A stretch of DNA of 61,059 nt from Alkalihalobacterium elongatum (lineage in GTDB: Bacteria; Bacillota; Bacilli; Bacillales; Bacillaceae_F): assembly GCF_019024285.1 (NCBI RefSeq), contig NZ_WMKZ01000028.1, positions 1-61,059 on the forward strand, written 5' to 3'. The notes below the pieces were generated by a model. It did no database searches. It was not told the DNA's origin and saw nothing but the letters and a program-made list of their open reading frames with translations. Below, piece by piece: positions 1 to 8,974 of the stretch (positions are counted from its first letter, which is position 1; each line of letters opens with the position of its first letter). A program made the translations under genes and the position numbers.

Positions 1-5
1 TTTAT

Positions 6-226
6 GTCGTTGTTAGCGACAGGAATTATATCTTACCACGCTAGCAACTTTTGATCAACAACTAATTTTTGGTAAACCTTTTTACCTGTTCACTTCTTTT
101 GAAGCGACAATCAACAATTTAACATGAACTCTAACTCTATGCAACATCTTTTTTGATGCTGCTGAAACTATTATTACATGTAAAAAAGAAAGCAGTCGTT
201 CATAAGCGACAAGAAATAATATATCA
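6..226. repeat. Repeated GTCGTT...AGCGAC hairpin motif
   Basis: Two related copies are visible at 6-32 and 195-226. Each has the arms GTCGTT and AGCGAC around a 3-4 nt loop, then an AT-rich tail (GGAATTATATC and AGAAATAATATATC). A third partial copy, GAAGCGACAATCAACAA, starts near 101. Further similarity, ACAACTAATTTTTGG against GAACAATACTTTTTGGG, follows each full copy at about 55-72 and 240-257. This looks like a dispersed non-coding repeat. The 63-codon minus-strand reading frame across it is best read as a by-product. The rest of 260-757 is AT-rich and I see no gene in it. Confidence 0.5.
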
Positions 227-757
227 TAATTAAATTTAATGAACAATACTTTTTGGGAATTTTTTTTATACATTTTTAGATGTTTATTATTACTTCAATA
301 ATATATCTCAATATAGTTGCTGATCTTTGTTTAAAAATAATACATAATACTACCGCCTTTTCCTAAATACTTTTAACATGAATGCCACTATTTAAAACTC
401 ACTCTAATTACGTTATTATGTTTTCAGATTCAGGAGAAGTGAATATTATTTCATCTACTGGATGTACTATTTTAAGATTAGGTGTTTTTCTGTTCGTTAA
501 TATCTTCTACCTCTTCTTTTGGTTGGTTTGAGTTAAAATAAATTAAACATATTCAGTAAATTTTACATATATAAAGGAAAGAAGGATCAGTTGTATTCCC
601 TGCATTAAGGAAATAAGTCTTTGATTTGAATGGTTAATTGTCTAGTTAAAGCATTGGTGCATACTTTTCTAAATAAAGTTCATTTTTCAGTCCTCATCTC
701 ATTTAGATATTCCCTACGTATTATAAACTTACAGTTTTCTTCACCTCTCGACAACTC

Positions 758-786
758 TTGACAATTCCGACAGAAATCACTATTAT
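758..786 (+). promoter_or_regulatory. SigA-type promoter of the ctaB-like gene
   Basis: TTGACA at 758-763 is followed, after exactly 17 bp, by TATTAT at 781-786. This is a near-consensus vegetative promoter. Transcription would begin near 793 and leave a leader of about 120 nt before the start codon at 915. I see no riboswitch fold that I recognise in this leader. Confidence 0.7.
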
Positions 787-914
787 TCCATATAGTATAT
801 AAATTCCTACTAGTGTCGAAATGTGTTATTATTTAGTTGAAATCTCTTTCATTCTCCATTCACATTTCGAATGCGATCGTATGAGATCATCTAGTAAAAG
901 GGAAGAGGGAAATA

Positions 915-1832
915 ATGCAAGGGGAACAAAACATAACCACTCCGAAACAGAGCCTGTCAAACAACCTAGCTCTAACGGTAAAAACTGGGATTATTAAATC
1001 AAACTTAGTTACGATGTTTGCTGGATTAACATTGGCTTTATACACCTATCAATATAGTCTTTTTGATAAAATACCTGAAATTATCTTTGCTTTAGTTGGC
1101 TCTATTCTTGTAATGGGTGCTGCTGGTGCATTCAACAATTTATATGATCGTGATATCGACTCCATTATGGAAAGAACTAAAAACAGGCCAACTGTAACCG
1201 GTGAAATTAAAGTTACTACAGTGCTATGGCTAGCTATTTCAATGTCTATCTCTGGAGTCATTATTCTTGCTCTAGCTACTCAATTAGCTGCACTCCTAGG
1301 GTTTCTAGGATTGTTTTTTTATGTCGTGCCATATACGATGTGGAGTAAGAGAAGGACAATCTATAATACTGAAATTGGAAGTATCTCTGGAGCAATGCCA
1401 CCTCTAATTGGTTGGGCAGCTATACACCCAGACATTACACACCCAGCTATTTTAGGTCTATTTGTAATAGCAGTGATTTGGCAAATGCCCCATTTCTATG
1501 CCATCGCTATCCGTAAACACGAAGAGTATAAAGCTGCTAAAGTACCGATGCTACCAGTAGTAAAAGGGATTAGAAGAACGTATATACAGACGAATGTTTA
1601 CTTGGTCATTTTAATTGCAACGAGCTTTCTTTTAGGATCACTTAGCCTCGGCCTTATGTTAGTCGCACTTCTTTTAGGTGTAATATGGCTCATCCTAAGT
1701 ATCTACGGTTATAAAAAAATGGATCCAGGGAAATGGGCAAAATCTTTATTTATCTTCTCGCTCATTCATATGACAGTACTATTTTCTACTGTTATTATCT
1801 ATTCAGTAATTGGTATTTTATTTAAGTTATAA
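915..1832 (+). CDS. ctaB: Protoheme IX farnesyltransferase (heme O synthase)
   Basis: This membrane enzyme transfers a farnesyl group to heme B to make heme O, the precursor of heme A for cytochrome oxidases. The 305-aa product has the length and repeated hydrophobic segments of the UbiA/CtaB family. It carries the prenyl-diphosphate motif NNLYDRDID followed by ERTKNRP (about residues 74-91) and a second conserved stretch with KRRT...N...G...GAMPPLIG. The start is supported by the purine-rich stretch GGAAGAGGGA just before ATG. The gene is monocistronic: its own promoter lies upstream and a terminator follows. No ctaA or ctaCDEF genes are nearby, so it may be the second, detached paralogue (CtaO-like) found in many Bacillus. 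Family assignment is firm; ctaB versus ctaO is open. Confidence 0.93.
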   Translation: MQGEQNITTPKQSLSNNLALTVKTGIIKSNLVTMFAGLTLALYTYQYSLFDKIPEIIFALVGSILVMGAAGAFNNLYDRDIDSIMERTKNRPTVTGEIKVTTVLWLAISMSISGVIILALATQLAALLGFLGLFFYVVPYTMWSKRRTIYNTEIGSISGAMPPLIGWAAIHPDITHPAILGLFVIAVIWQMPHFYAIAIRKHEEYKAAKVPMLPVVKGIRRTYIQTNVYLVILIATSFLLGSLSLGLMLVALLLGVIWLILSIYGYKKMDPGKWAKSLFIFSLIHMTVLFSTVIIYSVIGILFKL

Positions 1833-1844
1833 AAACAACGTAAT

Positions 1845-1882
1845 GAAGCCTCTCATATTTATTTAGAGAGGCTTCTTTTTTT
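1845..1882 (+). terminator. Intrinsic terminator after ctaB
   Basis: A perfect 10-bp stem, GAAGCCTCTC (1845-1854) with GAGAGGCTTC (1866-1875), is followed by a run of seven T. Confidence 0.9.
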
Positions 1883-1961
1883 ATTAATTTCATCAAGTCC
1901 ATTTATACTTTATTGAGTATCAATACATACTAGGTATAAAAAGTAAGGTGGACTATACAAA

Positions 1962-2168
1962 ATGAACCATACAACACTTCAAGTCGAGAAAATGAGTTGT
2001 GGAAACTGCCTTGAAACGATTGAGGCAGCACTAAGATCTATCGATGGTGTCAGTCACGCCAGAGCAAAATTAAAAGATAAGACAGTAAATATTGAATTTG
2101 ATGAAACGAAAACTGAAGTTTCAAAACTAGTCGCTGCCATTGAGGAAGCTGGTTATATCATTATCTAA
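1962..2168 (+). CDS. copZ: CopZ-type copper chaperone (HMA domain)
   Basis: This is a 68-aa single heavy-metal-associated domain protein. The metal site is MSCGNC (MxCxxC) near residues 11-16, followed by the usual beta-alpha-beta-beta-alpha-beta pattern ending in EEAGY. Family members carry Cu(I) to CopA-type ATPases. No copA or csoR is adjacent, which is unusual because copZ normally sits in a csoR-copZ-copA operon. The neighbouring heme O synthase, a step toward the copper/heme oxidase, is a suggestive but unproven link. A mercury- or zinc-binding HMA protein is an alternative. Confidence 0.85.
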   Translation: MNHTTLQVEKMSCGNCLETIEAALRSIDGVSHARAKLKDKTVNIEFDETKTEVSKLVAAIEEAGYIII

Positions 2169-2192
2169 CTGCTACGAGTTGCCAAATGTTTC

Positions 2193-2240
2193 AAAAGAAG
2201 AGACAGGATCCAGATTAAACTGTACCCTGCCTCTTCTTTT
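2193..2240. terminator. Bidirectional terminator between copZ and cysI
   Basis: The arms AAAAGAAGAG (2193-2202) and CTCTTCTTTT (2231-2240) are perfectly complementary and extend inward with one mismatch. T-runs appear on both strands, which fits the convergent gene arrangement. Confidence 0.8.
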
Positions 2241-2254
2241 ATGTTTTATTATGA

Positions 2255-3976
2255 TCAATCATGAAAATTTGTACCGTCAGTTGTTTCTTTAATAATACCA
2301 GCACGGATGACAAAGTCACCAAAGTGCTCTCCTTCTTGCCGCTCCTTTGCATAGCGTGGCAATAAGACACGAAGCTCATTTAAAATTTCTTCTTCACCGA
2401 TGTTTTCACGGTACATTTTACTTAGGCGACTTCCATCAAATGCTGCACCGAGATACATATTATATTTACCTGGAGCTTTACCTATAAAGCCGATTTCTGC
2501 GAGCGCATGACGTGCACAACCGTTTGGACAGCCTGTCATACGGATTGTAATTTCTTTATCATGTAGCCCGCTTTCATCTACGATTTGATCGATTTTATCT
2601 ATTAGTACTGGCAAATAACGCTCAGCTTCAGCCATCGCTAGACCACATGTTGGAAAAGCTACACAGGCTAATGAACTTCGGCGGATAGCTGAATACTGTT
2701 TTCCATCAGTTAAACCAAATTGTTCAATTAAGTCAGTTATTTTCTTCTTTTTCTGGCTCGTTACATTCGCAATTACTAAGTTTTGGTTAGCCGTTAAACG
2801 AAAATCTCCTGTGTGGATTTTCGCAATTTCGCGTAAACCTGTCATTAATTTATAATCTTCGAGATCTGTGATGCGCCCACCTTCAACGAATAACGTAAAA
2901 TGCCATCTACCTTTTGCACCTTTAACCCAGCCGTAACGATCACCATTGTGGTCGAAGTGGTATGGCTTTGCTTCTTCGAGGCTCCAGCCTAGACGAGCTT
3001 CAAGTTCAGCTACGACCGTATCTAAACCCAGTCGGTCAACTGTATATTTGAAACGAGCATTCTTTCGTTCAGAACGGTTTCCATAGTCACGTTGGATCAT
3101 GATGATTTTTTCAGCAACGTCATAAATTTGCTCTGGTTTACAGAAGCCAATGACCTTTGCAACTTGAGGATACGTTTCTTTATCTCCATGACTCATCCCC
3201 ATACCGCCGCCAATTACAATGTTAAATCCAATTAGTTTATCGTCTTCTACAATGGCAATATAACCAAGGTCCTGCGAGAAAATATCAACATCATTTGACG
3301 GTGGAACTGCAATACCAATCTTGAACTTCCTCGGTAAGTAAAGTGGTCCGTACATCGGTTCAGCTTCTTCAACATCTGGAGTCCCTGCTACCATTTCTTC
3401 ATCTAACCACAACTCATGGTATGCTCTCGTGCGTGGCAATAAGTCATCACTTAATAGTTTTGACCACTTAAATACTTCCTCATGTACTTCTGATTGATCA
3501 GGGTTAGGGTTACACATAACGTTACGGTTTACATCCCCACATGCCGCTATCGTATCTAGTAAAGAAGCATGGATTTCTTGGATTGTTTTTTTCATATTCC
3601 ATTTTAATATACCGTGCATTTGAAACGCTTGACGCGTCGTCAATTTTAAAGTCCCATTCCCGTATCTTTGAGCTAGATCATCCATCACAAGCCATTGTTC
3701 AGGGGTAGCTACCCCACCAGGAGTACGCACTCGTAACATAAATTGATACGCAGGCTCTAATTTTTGTTTTTGACGCTCATTACGAAGATCACGGTCATCC
3801 TGTAAATAACTTCCATGGAATTTCATCAAACGGTTATCATCATCTGAAATACCTGCACTAATCCGATCAAGCATTGTTTCTTTCAAGGTACCGCGCAGAT
3901 AATTACTTTCTTCTTTAATACGTTCAACATCACTTGGCGGGCCTTCGGGTGCTTTTAACAAAGTCTTATTCACCAT
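2255..3976 (-). CDS. cysI: Assimilatory sulfite reductase, hemoprotein beta subunit
   Basis: CysI reduces sulfite to sulfide by six electrons, using siroheme and a 4Fe-4S cluster fed by the flavoprotein CysJ. The 573-aa product has full family length. The four cluster/siroheme cysteines are visible as CVAFPTC (Cys438, Cys444) and CPNGC (Cys483, Cys487). The ferredoxin-nitrite/sulfite reductase half domains flank them. The gene lies 27 nt downstream of cysJ, so the two are surely co-transcribed. The serine/cysteine biosynthesis genes that often accompany cysJI are not in this window. Confidence 0.96.
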   Translation of the reverse strand: MVNKTLLKAPEGPPSDVERIKEESNYLRGTLKETMLDRISAGISDDDNRLMKFHGSYLQDDRDLRNERQKQKLEPAYQFMLRVRTPGGVATPEQWLVMDDLAQRYGNGTLKLTTRQAFQMHGILKWNMKKTIQEIHASLLDTIAACGDVNRNVMCNPNPDQSEVHEEVFKWSKLLSDDLLPRTRAYHELWLDEEMVAGTPDVEEAEPMYGPLYLPRKFKIGIAVPPSNDVDIFSQDLGYIAIVEDDKLIGFNIVIGGGMGMSHGDKETYPQVAKVIGFCKPEQIYDVAEKIIMIQRDYGNRSERKNARFKYTVDRLGLDTVVAELEARLGWSLEEAKPYHFDHNGDRYGWVKGAKGRWHFTLFVEGGRITDLEDYKLMTGLREIAKIHTGDFRLTANQNLVIANVTSQKKKKITDLIEQFGLTDGKQYSAIRRSSLACVAFPTCGLAMAEAERYLPVLIDKIDQIVDESGLHDKEITIRMTGCPNGCARHALAEIGFIGKAPGKYNMYLGAAFDGSRLSKMYRENIGEEEILNELRVLLPRYAKERQEGEHFGDFVIRAGIIKETTDGTNFHD

Positions 3977-4003
3977 GTTTATAAACTCCTTTCAATCAAT
4001 AAA

Positions 4004-5830
4004 TCAATATACATCTCGTTGATATCGTTTTTGTTGTTGCATATTTGCTAAGTAAGCTTCTGCTTCATTACGGTTCAAGTTACCTTCTTTTTCGATAATA
4101 TCAAGAAGTGTGTTGTGAACGTCATGTGCCATATGCTTTTCATCCCCACAAATATAAACCACTGCCCCTTCTTGAAGCCATTGGAACAGTTCTTTACTAT
4201 TTTCAAGCATACGGTGCTGCACATAAACCTTTTCTTCTGTATCACGAGAAAACGCAACATCCATATTCGTTAGGACACCGTCTTTTAGCCACTTTTGCCA
4301 TTCTGTTTGATAGAGAAAATCTGTTACAAAATGCTGATCGCCAAAGAACATCCACGACTTACCTTCCGCTGCGATCTCTTCACGTTCTTGCATAAAGGCA
4401 CGGAACGGAGCAACTCCTGTACCTGGACCAACCATAATAATCGGTGTATCTGGATTTTCAGGCAACTTAAAGTTTTGGTTATTTTGAATAAAGATCGGTA
4501 ATGTATCTCCCGGTTGTAAACGTTCTGCACATAAAATAGAACATACGCCATTTCTTTCACGTCCATGAGCTTCATATCGTACAGCTCCAATTGTTAAATG
4601 AACTTCATCAGGGTTTGCCGATAAGCTACTTGCGATTGAATAAAGGCGCGGCGGCATTTTTCTAAGTACTGAAACAAACTCCTGTGCTGATGCTCCCCAA
4701 GGACCATAATCGCGAAATAAATCTAATAAGTCACGGCCTTTAATATATTCCTTTAACTTTGCTTCACTGCCTGGTAAAACTAGTTCATGAAGCTCGTTGT
4801 TTGTTGACAACTTCGCAATCTGCTCTAGGAGAGGCTTTGTTATAACAGTAATTTCAAAATGCGTACTTAACGCTTCCTTAAACGAGCTAATTGCCCCTTG
4901 TTTATTTACAGTCACACTCTCATTCGGGTCGAACTTAATTTCTTTTAATAGTAATTCAACTAATTCAGGATCATTTTCTGGATAAACACCTAGACTATCA
5001 CCTGGCTCATATGTTAAGCCTGAACCTTCTAGTGAAATTTCCAGATGACGTGTTTCTTTATTAGACCCACGACCATTTAAATTTAAATTCTCTAGTACTT
5101 CCGCTTGAAACGGAGTTGTACGATTATAAATTGTTGTAGCCGCTTCTTGTGCAGAATTTCCAACAGGTTCTGCAGCTGTTCCTTCCTGCGCTTCACTTAG
5201 GCCACCAATTACTCCTTTAACCCACTCGGCTGCTGGCTCGTCGAAGTCTAGGTCACAGTCCACACGTGCATAAAGTCTTGTACCACCTAACTCCTCTAAC
5301 CTTTGATCAAACTCTTTTCCTGTTTGACAGAAGAATTCATATGAGCTGTCTCCAAGCGACAATACAGAAAATCTTAAACCATCAAGCTTCGGGGCGCGTC
5401 TACCATGGAGAAACTCATGGAAAGAAATTGCGTTATCTGGTGGTTCACCTTCTCCGTGTGTACTTACAACAATTAGTAAATTTTCTACCTTTTTGAATTG
5501 ATTAGGCTTAAAATCACTCATCGAAGAAACAGTTACCTTAAATCCTTGTTTTTCAAGAGTTTTACCCGTACTGTCAGCAAGTCTTTGAGCGTTTCCTGTT
5601 TGCGAACCATAAAGAACGGTTACATCTTTAGAAATTGCCTTAGCTGGAGTCGGGGCTGTTACTTCTGTTGGTTGTGTTGCTACTACTCCTGGAGCTGTAG
5701 TAACAGACTGAGTCGCTGCTAAATAACCACACAACCATACTTTTTGTGATTCTGTTAACGTTGGCAGAAGGCGATTAAGGAGTTCTGCCTGCTCCTCATT
5801 AAACGGACTGTTCATGACTTGTAATTGCAA
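4004..5830 (-). CDS. cysJ: Assimilatory sulfite reductase, flavoprotein alpha subunit
   Basis: CysJ passes electrons from NADPH through FAD and FMN to CysI. The N-terminal flavodoxin domain shows LYGSQTGNAQ; the FAD domain shows PRLYSIASS; the NADPH domain shows GPGTGVAPFRAFMQER. I place the start at a TTG at 5828-5830, six bases after GAGGTGG. This gives a protein beginning MQLQVMNSPFNEEQ, which matches my memory of Bacillus CysJ; the longer frame to 5845 runs through the ribosome-binding site. The region upstream holds a broken LysR-type gene, so local control may have been lost. Confidence 0.95.
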   Translation of the reverse strand: MQLQVMNSPFNEEQAELLNRLLPTLTESQKVWLCGYLAATQSVTTAPGVVATQPTEVTAPTPAKAISKDVTVLYGSQTGNAQRLADSTGKTLEKQGFKVTVSSMSDFKPNQFKKVENLLIVVSTHGEGEPPDNAISFHEFLHGRRAPKLDGLRFSVLSLGDSSYEFFCQTGKEFDQRLEELGGTRLYARVDCDLDFDEPAAEWVKGVIGGLSEAQEGTAAEPVGNSAQEAATTIYNRTTPFQAEVLENLNLNGRGSNKETRHLEISLEGSGLTYEPGDSLGVYPENDPELVELLLKEIKFDPNESVTVNKQGAISSFKEALSTHFEITVITKPLLEQIAKLSTNNELHELVLPGSEAKLKEYIKGRDLLDLFRDYGPWGASAQEFVSVLRKMPPRLYSIASSLSANPDEVHLTIGAVRYEAHGRERNGVCSILCAERLQPGDTLPIFIQNNQNFKLPENPDTPIIMVGPGTGVAPFRAFMQEREEIAAEGKSWMFFGDQHFVTDFLYQTEWQKWLKDGVLTNMDVAFSRDTEEKVYVQHRMLENSKELFQWLQEGAVVYICGDEKHMAHDVHNTLLDIIEKEGNLNRNEAEAYLANMQQQKRYQRDVY

Positions 5831-6140
5831 CAAAATCCACCTCACAAAATATAAAACTAATAAATGAATAATTTTATCGTACTACATTATTCCTATAAGT
5901 CAAATTGGTTTTAATTATTTTTATAATTTAAATTACTAATTATTGAAATAGGATTCGTTTATTTTTGATAGATTATGTTGCCATTTCAGGTCGAATCATC
6001 AGAGGATAATAAATATTATTTATACTAAATATTTGTTAGAGGAAATTGTTGATATTAGTTAATTTCACACGATGAGCCTTTCAGGAACTGAAAGGTTGAA
6101 AAGGTGGCCTGAAATAACCAAGAAAATGCTTTACGAGGAT
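5831..6140. other. Intergenic region upstream of cysJ
   Basis: This AT-rich stretch carries the cysJ promoter region. I find no intact gene, no S-box or T-box leader that I recognise, and no helix-turn-helix coding remnant, although the decayed LysR gene begins directly to its right. Confidence 0.5.
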
Positions 6141-6786
6141 GGAATAAACGACCTGCAAACGTTTACGCAAGGCTACACAGCCAAACTAACACTGGCCCAT
6201 CTCTCCCCTTGTACATTGAAATTATTGAATTAATAGACATCGAAAAAGCGGTTCTCGATGGTGTTGTAGATATTGGACTTTCATACTTAGAAAGCTTTCA
6301 CCCTGATCTTAAAAGCACCTTACTATACAAAGTTAAGGTTATTAGTTACACAACACGATGGTAGATACGCAGAGTCTGCGTATACACTTGATGAAGAAGA
6401 AATATTATCAGCAAATTACTTATTAACTCATAATCATCCTGGCTATTGTACAACTTATGTAAGACGGTAAAATTATTTTACCCTGCAGTTCAGATGATGA
6501 AAGTTTCGCAAATCCATATCACAAAACGTTTTATCGTGAAGGACTTGGAGTTTCCTATCTCCCTTCGTCAACTGTCAGAAGAGAATTGCTTGAAGGTAGT
6601 CTCCTCAAGATTGATACAAAATCATTCCCGCTGCCAGAGGCAAATACATATGCGGTCCTAAAATACCATCACCAAGCCCAAGAAAAATTTTTAAGCTTTT
6701 TAATCCAAGGACAGATTATGATATTTATGCTTTTCGAATATTGGATCTTGTTTAATAACATCGCTTACTGCATAAACAGCAAATAG
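6141..6786 (+). pseudogene. Decayed LysR-family (CysL-like) regulator, effector domain only
   Basis: Three reading-frame blocks in different frames together rebuild a LysR effector domain. The first, near 6147-6230, reads FTQGYTAKLTLAHLSP. The second, near 6213-6366, contains AVLDGVVDIGLSYLES and HPDLKSTLLYK, then QHDGRYAESAYTLDEEE, LLTHNHPGY. The third, near 6552-6720, contains GLGVSYLPSSTVRRELLEG and FPLPEANTYAVLKYH. Frameshifts and stops separate the blocks, and the N-terminal DNA-binding helix-turn-helix is absent. The position, divergent from cysJ, is where a CysL-type activator of cysJI would be expected. Family assignment is strong; the CysL identity is inference. Confidence 0.8.
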
Positions 6787-6881
6787 TATTTTTAATACTT
6801 TTCAATTGTCGTATCTAATATACAATGGTACAGTCAGATAAGAGAAAAAGATAAATAACGTAGATTGTGAAGGTGACTAAC

Positions 6882-7277
6882 ATGATTGAGGTAAAGAACT
6901 CTACAATAAGTGAAGGTGAATTCAACCGAGGTGTTTTCGCCACTCAAGACATAGCAAAAGGCCAGCTTTTCCATGAAGCGCCAGTTGTTCCTGTTCCTAA
7001 TGAACAACATGAATTTTTGGATCAAACAATACTCGGAGATTATGTATATGAATATGGTATTAACCATACGGCAATAGTCTTAGGATATGGCATGCTTTTT
7101 AACCATTCGTATGAGCCAAATGCAACCTATGAAATTAATTTTGACAACCACACTTTTGATTACTATGCGTATAAGGATATAAAAAAAGGTGAAGAAATAT
7201 TTATCAACTATAATGGTGAAGTTGATGATAATGAACCACTTTGGTTTAATAAAGATGATGGTAAAGAAAACGATTAA
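6882..7277 (+). CDS. SET domain-containing protein
   Basis: The 131-aa product is a compact SET fold. It shows GVFATQDIAKGQ near the start, the pseudoknot motif MLFNHSYEPNA and the C-terminal GEEIFINYNGE. SET proteins are lysine methyltransferases using S-adenosylmethionine; bacterial single-domain members are common in Bacillus, but their targets are mostly unknown. I take ATG at 6882, six bases after GAAGGTG, rather than an in-frame GTG at 6867 that overlaps the ribosome-binding site. The gene stands alone, with a terminator directly downstream. Confidence 0.85.
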   Translation: MIEVKNSTISEGEFNRGVFATQDIAKGQLFHEAPVVPVPNEQHEFLDQTILGDYVYEYGINHTAIVLGYGMLFNHSYEPNATYEINFDNHTFDYYAYKDIKKGEEIFINYNGEVDDNEPLWFNKDDGKEND

Positions 7278-7286
7278 ATGATATTA

Positions 7287-7322
7287 GGCGCTTTCCTTTA
7301 TTGAAGGAAGCGCCCATTATTT
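7287..7322 (+). terminator. Terminator after the SET gene
   Basis: GGCGCTTTCCTT (7287-7298) pairs with AAGGAAGCGCC (7304-7314) with a single bulged T. An AT-rich tail, CATTATTTTATT, follows. Confidence 0.7.
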
Positions 7323-7446
7323 TATTGTTGAAAATGAAAGGCGGATACATTCGCTTGTTTTGCAAAATCTTCCACTGAAATATCATCTAGTAAATGTTCT
7401 TCCATATAGTTAATTGCCTTCTGTAAAGCTTCAACCAACCCATACT
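7322..7446 (-). pseudogene. Remnant of an AraC-family regulator
   Basis: On the minus strand an open stretch reads YGLVEALQKAINYMEEHL, then DDISVEDFAKQANVSAFHFQ, and a stop. This is the first helix-turn-helix of an AraC/XylS DNA-binding domain. There is no start codon, and the frame ends exactly where an intact protein would continue with the second half of the domain. Only about 40 codons survive. Confidence 0.65.
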
Positions 7447-7486
7447 TAGATCCTAGTCATAGCACTCTTGTATAGACATAAACCTG

Positions 7487-8035
7487 TCATTTTATGCTTT
7501 GTTCTGACCGTTTTAAGGTGCTTAAATTATCTATGTATGTCTGAATATCTTTTTTACTCTTTAGGATAATGATATTTTTTTGTATACCTGATTGATGAAA
7601 TTGCTCGAGACGATCATTCATTTTTTTCTTTCGCGAATGATAAGTGGTACATATAAATTTTAAAAACTCGTAATCTATTTTTTCTTTACAACCTGGTGCC
7701 ATGTCAGGTCTAGTCTTACCTATATTTAGTAGCAACCTTTTAAAGACACGGGATATGCATACAATTAACGGAAGTTCTAAATAAATGATCGTGTCTGCAT
7801 ACTTGGCACGAATGTCGTATGTATTACTATAGTTACCCTCAATGATCCATTTTTCTTTCTCTACTATCTTTTGTTGATGTGCTGCAAACTCTTCGACTGT
7901 TGACTCAACCCAATTTCGCTTCCAGTACAGTTTATCCAAATGAAATACTTCTATATTTAATATCCTACCTAACCTTTGAGCAAAAGTAGACTTTCCAACA
8001 CCAGCAGAAACCCCTAAAATCATAATACGTCTCAT
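7487..8035 (-). CDS. FlaR-like P-loop kinase (DNA topology modulation family)
   Basis: The 182-aa protein opens with a Walker A motif, GVSAGVGKST (residues 8-17), and has the adenylate-kinase-like layout of the group annotated as topology modulation proteins or FlaR. Downstream motifs include HLDKLYWK, WIIEGNYS and the Arg-rich FKRLLLNIGKTRP lid region. Its substrate is not known; a nucleotide or small-molecule kinase role is likely. The start has a modest ribosome-binding site, GGAGG, located just upstream. It is monocistronic and unrelated to its neighbours. Confidence 0.8.
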   Translation of the reverse strand: MRRIMILGVSAGVGKSTFAQRLGRILNIEVFHLDKLYWKRNWVESTVEEFAAHQQKIVEKEKWIIEGNYSNTYDIRAKYADTIIYLELPLIVCISRVFKRLLLNIGKTRPDMAPGCKEKIDYEFLKFICTTYHSRKKKMNDRLEQFHQSGIQKNIIILKSKKDIQTYIDNLSTLKRSEQSIK

Positions 8036-8181
8036 TTTTAAAAATCCTCCTTACTTTAAAAAAACAATGATTAAACCTTCTAATTGTCTATGCACTAAAG
8101 GTCTTCAAGACTCAAGTAACATTTCATGTACGATCACATATCAAGTATAATTTAAGTAGTCTTATTAACGGAAAGGAGCTA

Positions 8182-8850
8182 ATGATTATGCGAAGTAGCG
8201 GAAAGTCGAGACTGTTAGAACATTTTAAGAAAAACGTAGGAAAAGACTTATGTCGAAAAGAGCTAAGTAATGTAGCTGGTGTTCATGATTGGCAACGTAC
8301 GATCCGCTCTCTTAGAAAAGACGACGGTTGGGATATTGAAACATTAAAAGATGGTTATCGATTAAATTCTTTAACACAAACAGCAACCGACACTAAAAGG
8401 GAACCTATTAATGATAAGCTACGATATGCCGTATTACAAAGGGACCTTTCAACCTGCCAACGCTGTGGCAGAGGAATAAAAGACGGTGTTAAGCTACATA
8501 TAGACCATAAAACACCTGTTGATATGGGAGGAAAATCTACTCTCGACAACCTTTGGACGTTATGTGAGCAGTGTAACCTTGGGAAGAAAAATTTATTTTC
8601 CGATGAAGATAATGAAAAAATGAAAGTTGTCCTCTCACAACCTAGTGGTTATCAGAAATTAAAAGTATATATTGAACTGACCCCTAATAAAATACTCGAA
8701 CCTGAAAAATTGCAAATTATAAGTAATATACGAGATTGGACACGGACATTACGGGATATTCGAAAGAAATATTCACTGAATATAAAATATATTAAGCCAA
8801 ATGAGCAATATCCAAGTGGCGCTTATTATTACGATACAGAAAAGGAGTAG
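8182..8850 (+). CDS. HNH endonuclease domain protein
   Basis: The 222-aa product has a helical N-terminal region containing RKELSNVAGVHDWQRTIRSL, a winged-helix-like stretch. A classic HNH nuclease core follows near residues 90-135: CQRCG, HIDHKTP, then LDNLWTLCEQCN. The two CxxC pairs bind a structural zinc and the HIDH His/Asp belong to the active site. Two ATG starts compete: 8182 lies 3 nt, and 8188 lies 9 nt, after AAGGAG, so the second may be used. There is no methylase or other restriction gene beside it, so it may be an orphan restriction-like enzyme. Confidence 0.82.
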   Translation: MIMRSSGKSRLLEHFKKNVGKDLCRKELSNVAGVHDWQRTIRSLRKDDGWDIETLKDGYRLNSLTQTATDTKREPINDKLRYAVLQRDLSTCQRCGRGIKDGVKLHIDHKTPVDMGGKSTLDNLWTLCEQCNLGKKNLFSDEDNEKMKVVLSQPSGYQKLKVYIELTPNKILEPEKLQIISNIRDWTRTLRDIRKKYSLNIKYIKPNEQYPSGAYYYDTEKE

Positions 8851-8875
8851 ACAAGTCTACTTCTAACTATTTTTC
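8846..8875 (+). terminator. Weak terminator after the HNH gene
   Basis: AGTAGAC (8846-8852) and GTCTACT (8855-8861) form a short stem overlapping the stop codon. A TTCTAACTATTTTTCC tail follows. Confidence 0.35.
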
Positions 8876-8974
8876 CTGCACTCCCTATACTGTTTAAATA
8901 TTAGATACATCAATTCTATAACTCATGTATATGATTTATTAGTGTAGATCTTATCTATAAGAGGGGGTTATAGG

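Noticed and set aside
82-273. 63-codon minus-strand open frame at the left edge
   Set aside because: It lies across the hairpin repeats, has no ribosome-binding site, and its sequence follows the repeat units, so it is not a convincing gene.
4075-5722. Several open frames in other frames across cysJ
   Set aside because: They overlap a strongly supported gene on either strand and have no domain or ribosome-binding site support.
6867-6881. Upstream GTG extension of the SET gene
   Set aside because: The GTG overlaps the ribosome-binding site of the ATG at 6882, which has ideal spacing.
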